Source of the DNA: Chitinophaga silvisoli | GTDB lineage: Bacteria > Bacteroidota > Bacteroidia > Chitinophagales > Chitinophagaceae | DNA length: 64,000 nucleotides | Reading direction: 5' to 3' | NCBI RefSeq assembly: GCF_003412465.1 | Contig: NZ_QTJV01000009.1 | Span: 434,001-498,000, forward strand | Shown: one piece after another, positions 59,248 to 64,000 of the stretch | Layout of the letters: each line of letters opens with the position of its first letter | Position numbering within the stretch: the stretch's first letter is position 1 | Notes under the pieces: generated by a model | Told to the model about the DNA's origin: nothing | The model's database searches: none | The model's input: the letters and a program-made list of their open reading frames with translations, nothing else | Position numbers and translations under genes: made by a program

Positions 59248-59799
59248 TTATTTCTTCAGTTCCGGCCGGTTGATGAAGATGGAGAAAATGGTAGTACCAT
59301 AGTTCCTTTCATCCCGGTAATATGGATATGATTTGTAATTATTGCGGGGAGTATGTTCCAGCACAAACCATCCTTCCGGCTCCAGCAGTTCCTTTTCAAA
59401 TACAAGGATAGGCAGCTGGTCGATGGTAGTCAGTGCATATGGAGGTCCGGCGAAGATGAAGTTATACTTTTCCGTACACTGTTTCAGGTATTGGAACACA
59501 TCCATTTTGAACAGCTTCAGGGGAACATTCAGTTCCTTTGCTGTCTTTTGAATAAACGCTGCCATCTCATTGTCCTTCTCCACGATTGTCAGGTCTTCTA
59601 CGCCACGGGAGTTCAGCTCATAACTGATGCTACCGGTGCCACCGAAGATATCCAGTGTCTTCAGCGAAGGCAGGTCCAGGTTATTTTCAATGATATTGAA
59701 CAGGCCACCTTTTGCAATGTCCGTGGTGGGCCTGGTATGAGGCATGTTTGCGGGTGGCTGAAATCGTAATCCCCCCTTCTCTCCTCCAATTATACGCAT
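59248..59799 (-). CDS. rsmD: 16S rRNA (guanine-966-N2) methyltransferase RsmD, variant catalytic motif
   Basis: The 183-residue protein starts MRIIGGEKGGLRFQPPANMP with TRPTTDIAKGGLFNII, as RsmD does. It has the AdoMet-binding LDIFGGTGSISYELNSRG (about 48-65) and VEKDNEM (about 72-78). The catalytic motif, usually (D/N)PP(Y/F), reads FAGPPYAL here (near 115-122): glycine replaces the Asp. If the reading is right, either a neighbouring group takes over or activity is altered; lineage-wide variation is possible. The start overlaps DUF3822 by ten bases. Confidence 0.92.
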   Translation of the reverse strand: MRIIGGEKGGLRFQPPANMPHTRPTTDIAKGGLFNIIENNLDLPSLKTLDIFGGTGSISYELNSRGVEDLTIVEKDNEMAAFIQKTAKELNVPLKLFKMDVFQYLKQCTEKYNFIFAGPPYALTTIDQLPILVFEKELLEPEGWFVLEHTPRNNYKSYPYYRDERNYGTTIFSIFINRPELKK

Positions 59800-60665
59800 A
59801 ATGCCAGGGAATAAAGATTGTTGAAGTAATAGCCAGGAATCTCTTCCATTTTATTAATGTACCAGAAACCGGTAAGTCTTGGTACCCATTCCAGTTTAGG
59901 AACAAAGCGGCGCAGTTCCTCGTAAATCTGGGAATCCTGGGTGACTGGCCCGCCAACTTTTACCTTTACCTGGGATTCGTCCAGTCCTGTCTGGCGAATG
60001 GTATTGATCAGGTGATATACCACATCCAGACCGGTTTGGGAATTCATTTCCTGTTGTAAAAGCAGTTTGCCGAAGCGGTAAACAGTCAAAGTAAATTTAT
60101 GTTGCTGAATATCAAGGTAAATGATCCCATTCAGCTCTAAATAGTCGTTGTCGAACCGGTAGCCTTTCAGCAAACCGGTATTCACATGCGAGAATTTGTC
60201 AGTAGAGAATTCTTTGCGCAGGAATCCGAAAAGGTCCTTATCTACAGAGTAGACATTGACCATTTGCTGATCGGAAATAGTGTCTGCCATTACAAGTTCC
60301 TGGGCCTGTTCAGGATAGATCAGGTGCAGGTAGTCTTTTTTGATGGCAGGGTCAAAATGCATTTCGGGTACCAGGGTGCTGTTGCCCCCATCGAATGCCA
60401 GCAATACATCACTGAAGTTGGTAAAAAGCAGCTTATCTGTATCAAACACCTGTTCGATCACCTCGATATCCGCTATCGTGGCTTTCTGGGGCGCGAAGCG
60501 GTACGACTTCAGGGCCAGGAATTTCCTGGCAGCCGGATTATATACCACATAATTAAAAGAGCCCTTCCCCACCAATACCAGCAGCTGACAGGTAGTGAGG
60601 TCTGTTTCAAGCAGCGATGCATCATCCGCGGCAAAAGCAGGATGTATGTTATACGTCACAGACAT
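59790..60665 (-). CDS. DUF3822 family protein
   Basis: The 291-residue protein begins MSVTYNIHPAFAADDASLLE and has an ASKHA-like two-part layout (VLVGKGSFNYVVYNPAARKF, IDVFDTDKLLFTNFSDVLL-like stretch, and IIYLDIQQHKFTLTVYRFGK near 183-202). This is the DUF3822 family that stands directly before rsmD and coaD in Bacteroidota. The fold resembles that of actin-like PilM-type proteins, but no function is known. First gene of the unit with rsmD, coaD and the thioesterase. Confidence 0.9.
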   Translation of the reverse strand: MSVTYNIHPAFAADDASLLETDLTTCQLLVLVGKGSFNYVVYNPAARKFLALKSYRFAPQKATIADIEVIEQVFDTDKLLFTNFSDVLLAFDGGNSTLVPEMHFDPAIKKDYLHLIYPEQAQELVMADTISDQQMVNVYSVDKDLFGFLRKEFSTDKFSHVNTGLLKGYRFDNDYLELNGIIYLDIQQHKFTLTVYRFGKLLLQQEMNSQTGLDVVYHLINTIRQTGLDESQVKVKVGGPVTQDSQIYEELRRFVPKLEWVPRLTGFWYINKMEEIPGYYFNNLYSLALCV

Positions 60666-60697
60666 TAGTAATACATTAGATATGGCACAATATTAAC

Positions 60698-60705
60698 CAA
60701 AAATA
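60698..60705 (-). promoter_or_regulatory. -7 element of the DUF3822-rsmD-coaD unit
   Basis: TATTTTTG on the minus strand matches TAnnTTTG; the -33 region shows only TTA. The predicted leader is about 25 bases. Confidence 0.45.
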
Positions 60706-60734
60706 GCGACTTTTACCCCTATGTAATTAACTGG

Positions 60735-61490
60735 CTACTGCATCTCATCGAGCATTTTCTTGCATTCCGCCTTATAATTAGCATCGTCCAGGTAGATATT
60801 CCTCAGGCCCACAGCTTTCTTCAGCACTTCAATGCATTTATCCTGTTCATCATTTTGCTTATAGGCTCTGGCCAAATCAAGATAATTTAACACAATGGAG
60901 GGGTCCAGTTTCCGACACTTTTCATAATTATCAATGGCCTCCTGCAGGGAGCCTTCCGGCAAACCACCAAAGAGCAGCTTTGCGGCAGTCTTTTCCAGGG
61001 TGCTCAGGTTGAGCATTTCAATATTCCATTTCCCAAGGATATAGTATGCCTTTGCGTAGTTGGGATTGAACTTAATGGCCAGTTCGGCATAGCGCTTTAC
61101 TTCCCTGGCAGCGGTCACTTTTTCTTTAGCACCTGCTATCAGGGCCTGGCGGCCCATAGCCATTGCCATTACATAATTGGCATCTGCATTTTCCGGTGCC
61201 AGTCTTATCGCCTGCTCCGCATACGTCCTTGCATCGGTGTAATCCTTTAATCGCTCTTCCTTATCTGTTGTGCGATAGCCTTCACGGCTACAGATCTCGC
61301 TGGCAGCAACAAGGGCGGTCAGATTATCAGGTTGTATTTTCAGCACATCTTTGTAAAGGCTCAGTGCCGGCGCCTCTTTCATTTGCTTTTCTAACGCTTT
61401 GGCCTGATCTATCATTTCATCGGCCGTTTGTCCATACACAATCCCCTGCATGAGTAATACAAAAGCAAGTACCAGTGCTTTATTCAACAT
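60735..61490 (-). CDS. Exported tetratricopeptide-repeat protein
   Basis: The 251-residue protein has a signal peptide (about 1-20, ending VYGQ) and about five TPR-like helical pairs (APALSLYKDVLKIQPDNLTA, YAEQAIRLAPENADANYVMA, YAELAIKFNPNYAKAYYILG, AIDNYEKCRKLDPSIVLNYL). TPR proteins are scaffolds for protein contacts; this one would act in the periplasm or at the outer membrane. It resembles the RMD-type TPR group by layout. No partner is adjacent. Confidence 0.87.
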   Translation of the reverse strand: MLNKALVLAFVLLMQGIVYGQTADEMIDQAKALEKQMKEAPALSLYKDVLKIQPDNLTALVAASEICSREGYRTTDKEERLKDYTDARTYAEQAIRLAPENADANYVMAMAMGRQALIAGAKEKVTAAREVKRYAELAIKFNPNYAKAYYILGKWNIEMLNLSTLEKTAAKLLFGGLPEGSLQEAIDNYEKCRKLDPSIVLNYLDLARAYKQNDEQDKCIEVLKKAVGLRNIYLDDANYKAECKKMLDEMQ

Positions 61491-61570
61491 AGGAAGGAGT
61501 TTTTCATATATATTATAATAACTAAATTTAATACAATCTTCAGAAATTTTCCATAGTTGAGAAGAATAAA

Positions 61571-61921
61571 CTAGTAAGTCTTTTCGAGAGAAACGATAGA
61601 ATTACGTACGGAAGCACCCATGGGAGGGTTCATTTTGCGCAGGGAAATGACTGTTTTCTGTACTTCCGGGTATTTGAGCTTAATGGCATCGGTAATAGCG
61701 TACACCACCTGTTCCAGCAGGGGTTGTGGAATTTCCATAATGGGCCTGATCACATTCAGTAAGCCCTGGTAGTTAACTGTCTCAGAAATCTTGTCAATTG
61801 GAGAGGTACCCGGAATGGTGACATATACGTCAATAATAAAGTCGTTTCCGATGATCTTTTCCTCGGGGTAAAGACCATGGAAAGCATGAAAATGTACCTG
61901 TTCAAGTCCTATTGTCAGCAT
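61571..61921 (-). CDS. folB: Dihydroneopterin aldolase
   Basis: From the ATG at 61921 (MLTIGLEQVHFHAFHGLYPE) the 116-residue protein has the FolB signatures FHAFHGLYPEEKIIGNDFII (about 11-30), INYQGLL-like ETVNYQGLLNVIRPIM (about 48-63), PQPLLEQVVYAITDAIKLKY (about 66-85) and the late MNPPMGASV. It cleaves dihydroneopterin in folate synthesis. The longer frame to 62041 would run through the trxB terminator and is not a gene extension. Confidence 0.95.
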   Translation of the reverse strand: MLTIGLEQVHFHAFHGLYPEEKIIGNDFIIDVYVTIPGTSPIDKISETVNYQGLLNVIRPIMEIPQPLLEQVVYAITDAIKLKYPEVQKTVISLRKMNPPMGASVRNSIVSLEKTY

Positions 61922-61936
61922 GGAAGAAAATAGAAA

Positions 61937-61964
61937 AACCAACCAGACTTGCATCCGGTTGGTT
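61937..61964 (-). terminator. Terminator of trxB
   Basis: Arms AACCAACC and GGTTGGTT around a 12-base loop, with a T-rich run on the minus strand; it lies only about 16 bases before the folB ATG, so folB may rely on read-through or a promoter within trxB. Confidence 0.75.
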
Positions 61965-61979
61965 TGGAGAATAATATGA

Positions 61980-62933
61980 TTAAGCCTGGTGCTCTTTAGC
62001 AGATAAATATCTTTCTGCATCCAGTGCCGCCATACAACCACTACCTGCAGCGGTTACTGCCTGGCGGTAGATCTTATCCTGTACGTCGCCACAAGCGAAT
62101 ACGCCTTCCAGGTTAGTTCTGGAAGAACCAGGAACAGTTTTGATATAACCCTGCTCATCCAGCTCCAGGTAATCCCTGAAGATGTCGGAGTTAGGCTGGT
62201 GACCGATCGCTACGAAGAATGCGCTGACAGGGATTGTCTGCTCTTCATTCTTTGCGGTATTCAGCAGTTTCACTGCTTCTACCTTGTTATCACCCAATAC
62301 TTCCTGAGTTTCAGAGTTCCAGTATACCATGATATTAGATGTCTTGAGTACACGGTCCTGCATAATCTTGGAAGCCCTCATTTCATGACGGCGCACGATC
62401 ATGTGTACATTGGAGCACATTTTGGACAGGTACAGTGCTTCTTCGGCAGCGGTATCACCGGCACCTACAATCGCAACTTCTTTACCACGGAAGAAGAATC
62501 CATCACATACAGCGCAGGCAGAAACACCGCTACCGTTCAGACGCTGTTCGGAAGGGAGGCCCAGCCATTTTGCAGAAGCACCGGTGGCGATGATTACTGC
62601 ATCGGCAGTAATCACTTTGGATTCATCGATAGTAATTTTATAAGGCTGGCTGCTGAAATCCACGGAAGTGGCGAGGCCATAACGGATATCAGCACCCATG
62701 CGTGTAGCCTGTTTTTCAAAGTCAACCATCATTTCAGGTCCCTGAATACCTTCAGGATAACCCGGATAGTTTTCTACTTCAGTCGTAATTGTCAATTGAC
62801 CACCAGGTTGAATACCCTGGTAGAGCACTGGCTTCAGGTTTGCGCGGGCCGAGTAAATGGCAGCGGTATAACCTGCCGGGCCGGAACCTATGATCAATAA
62901 ATGCACATGCTCTTGCTGTTGATTAGTTTCCAT
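61980..62933 (-). CDS. trxB: Thioredoxin reductase
   Basis: The 317-residue flavoprotein has the FAD fingerprint IIGSGPAGYTAAIYSAR (14-30), the redox pair CAVC (Cys140, Cys143), the NADPH fingerprint VAIVGAGDTAAEEALYL (about 153-169) with HMIVRRHEMRAS, and the terminal GVFACGDVQDKIYRQAVTAA. It reduces thioredoxin with NADPH. Length is normal. It has its own promoter directly after the rpoD terminator. Confidence 0.98.
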   Translation of the reverse strand: METNQQQEHVHLLIIGSGPAGYTAAIYSARANLKPVLYQGIQPGGQLTITTEVENYPGYPEGIQGPEMMVDFEKQATRMGADIRYGLATSVDFSSQPYKITIDESKVITADAVIIATGASAKWLGLPSEQRLNGSGVSACAVCDGFFFRGKEVAIVGAGDTAAEEALYLSKMCSNVHMIVRRHEMRASKIMQDRVLKTSNIMVYWNSETQEVLGDNKVEAVKLLNTAKNEEQTIPVSAFFVAIGHQPNSDIFRDYLELDEQGYIKTVPGSSRTNLEGVFACGDVQDKIYRQAVTAAGSGCMAALDAERYLSAKEHQA

Positions 62934-62981
62934 ACTTGCTATGTAAATTAATAAAGTGTGGCTCGAAATTCATTTGACTTG

Positions 62982-62989
62982 CAAAAGTA
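62982..62989 (-). promoter_or_regulatory. -7 element of trxB
   Basis: TACTTTTG on the minus strand matches TAnnTTTG; a T-rich -33 region about 20 bases upstream lies in the tail of the rpoD terminator. The predicted leader is about 42 bases. Confidence 0.55.
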
Positions 62990-63005
62990 CACTTCCTTGT
63001 ATAAT

Positions 63006-63038
63006 AAAAAACACCGGCTATAAAAATTACAGCCGGTG
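63006..63038 (-). terminator. Terminator of rpoD
   Basis: Arms CACCGGCT (63012-63019) and AGCCGGTG (63031-63038), loop of 11 bases, T run on the minus strand. Confidence 0.9.
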
Positions 63039-63100
63039 CAGTTATAGACATAATAGATTTATAATATTGATGACAGAGGTCCTCTGTGCACACTTCACTA

Positions 63101-63958
63101 TTATCCCAGATAAGATTTGAGTGCTCCGCTGTAGCGGGCCTTTTGCAGCCTCTTGATGGCGCGTTCTTTAATTTGACGAATCCTTTCTTTAGTAAGGTCG
63201 TACTTCTGACCGATTTGCTCGATCGTTGCTCCATTTTCCCCATCCAGACCAAAATACGCATTCACAATTTCAGCTTCACGCGGGCTGAGTGATTTCAGCA
63301 CACGACGGATCTCTTCACGAAGTGAATCACGCATTACATCATCATCAGTGATATCGCCACCTTCCAGCAGGTCACCCATGGCTACGTCCTCTGCCTCGTG
63401 TACTGGTGCATCGAGAGACATGTGACGGGTATTGCTTTGGAAGATATTGTTGATTTCTGATTCAGACATTTCCAGGATCTCTGCTAACTCCTCTGTTGAT
63501 GGCTCTCTCTCGTTTTCCTGCTCAAATGCCATGTAGGCTTTGTTCGCTTTATTGTAAGTGCCGATCTTATTTTGCGGCAGACGTACCAGACGTCCTTGTT
63601 CTGCTAAAGCTTGCAGGATGGATTGACGAATCCACCACACAGCATAGGAGATGAATTTAAAACCTTTCGTTTCATCGAACCTTTGCGCAGCTTTGATCAA
63701 CCCTAAATTGCCCTCATTAATGAGGTCGCTCAGGCTTAAGCCCTGGTGCTGATATTGCTTTGCAACTGATACAACGAAACGCAGGTTTCCTGTAGTTAAA
63801 CGTTCAAGAGCCTTTTGGTCGCCCATTTTGATACGTTGCGCCAATACAGTCTCTTCCTCAGGTGTTAACAAAGGGATCTTTGAAATTTCCTGCAGGTATT
63901 TTTCTACCGCCTGCGAATCACGGTTCGTGATCTGGGTGGCAATTTTAAGTTGCCTCAT
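63101..63958 (-). CDS. rpoD: Primary sigma factor RpoD (SigA), short Bacteroidota form
   Basis: The 285-residue protein has region 1.2/2 (YLQEISKIPLLTPEEETVLA at about 21-40; NLRFVVSVAKQYQHQGLSLS; INEGNLGLIKAAQRFDETKG; FKFISYAVWWIRQSILQALA), region 3 (about 133-205), and region 4 with LSPREAEIVNAYFGLDGENG and LTKERIRQIKERAIKRLQKA (about 254-273). It lacks the long N-terminal region 1.1 of E. coli RpoD, as usual in Bacteroidota. Those sigma factors read TTG/TAnnTTTG promoters, which match the promoters seen in this window. It is the first gene read leftward from this edge; the 42 bases upstream show nothing decisive. Confidence 0.97.
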   Translation of the reverse strand: MRQLKIATQITNRDSQAVEKYLQEISKIPLLTPEEETVLAQRIKMGDQKALERLTTGNLRFVVSVAKQYQHQGLSLSDLINEGNLGLIKAAQRFDETKGFKFISYAVWWIRQSILQALAEQGRLVRLPQNKIGTYNKANKAYMAFEQENEREPSTEELAEILEMSESEINNIFQSNTRHMSLDAPVHEAEDVAMGDLLEGGDITDDDVMRDSLREEIRRVLKSLSPREAEIVNAYFGLDGENGATIEQIGQKYDLTKERIRQIKERAIKRLQKARYSGALKSYLG

Positions 63959-64000
63959 ATTGAAAGTGTATTAGTTTATAAATTAGATAACACGAGAAGA

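Overview
The window looks like a chromosomal stretch from a Bacteroidota member of the Chitinophagaceae, probably Chitinophaga or a close relative. This rests on family content: a short RpoD of about 285 residues, TonB-dependent receptors with carboxypeptidase-like N-domains, a DUF4249 lipoprotein, DUF3822-rsmD-coaD, an alternative GlmU-like protein and type B L31. It also rests on several intergenic matches to the Bacteroidota promoter (TTG, about 19-21 bp, TAnnTTTG). No database search was possible; all names come from reading motifs.

Layout. 1-5.4 kb: the 5' part of an AsmA-like gene, a small YdaT-like gene, a decayed fasciclin gene, and an operon of an outer-membrane barrel, a chromate transporter and a ChrC-like exported superoxide dismutase. 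5.4-9.3 kb: an MFS exporter and a flavin monooxygenase divergent from an HxlR regulator, then a PNPOx-like gene. 9.3-12.2 kb: a poor, decayed stretch with a truncated Fic gene behind a 34-bp-phased repeat, an orphan membrane protein and gene debris, ending at tRNA-Arg(TCT). 12.3-22.1 kb: ung, plsC, lptD, a SPOR amidase, an MCE protein and an OstA-like protein; the last four form an envelope and LPS-transport neighbourhood. 22.1-30.3 kb: two related small barrels, nnr, a membrane pyrophosphatase, an 11-bp tandem repeat, an Rrf2-NAD(P)-binding protein pair with duplicated operators, and an AraC regulator.

30.4-38.4 kb: TonB receptor, DUF4249 lipoprotein, barrel, then a BlaI-BlaR1-like pair whose M56 peptidase carries a 16-residue tandem repeat instead of a penicillin sensor, then a C1 peptidase. 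38.5-42.9 kb: acylphosphatase, a LigT-like protein, tpiA, a GlmU-like protein, rpmE2 and yajQ. 43-48.6 kb: ECF sigma factor, anti-sigma factor and two exported beta-rich proteins in one operon, next to a TonB-type receptor; the sigma gene and the receptor share a promoter-like motif found nowhere else I looked in the window. 48.8-64 kb: mostly housekeeping (hemerythrin, lgt, bacilliredoxin, hsp20, speA, WbqC, pyrE, Nudix, coaD, rsmD, folB, trxB, rpoD), plus a probable small RNA near 53.1 kb.

The most notable signals are the ECF regulon motif, the repeat-bearing BlaR1-like sensor with two BlaI operators, the 11-bp repeat array, the phased repeat before the broken Fic gene, and the paired Rrf2 operators. 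None is proven here to be a new system.
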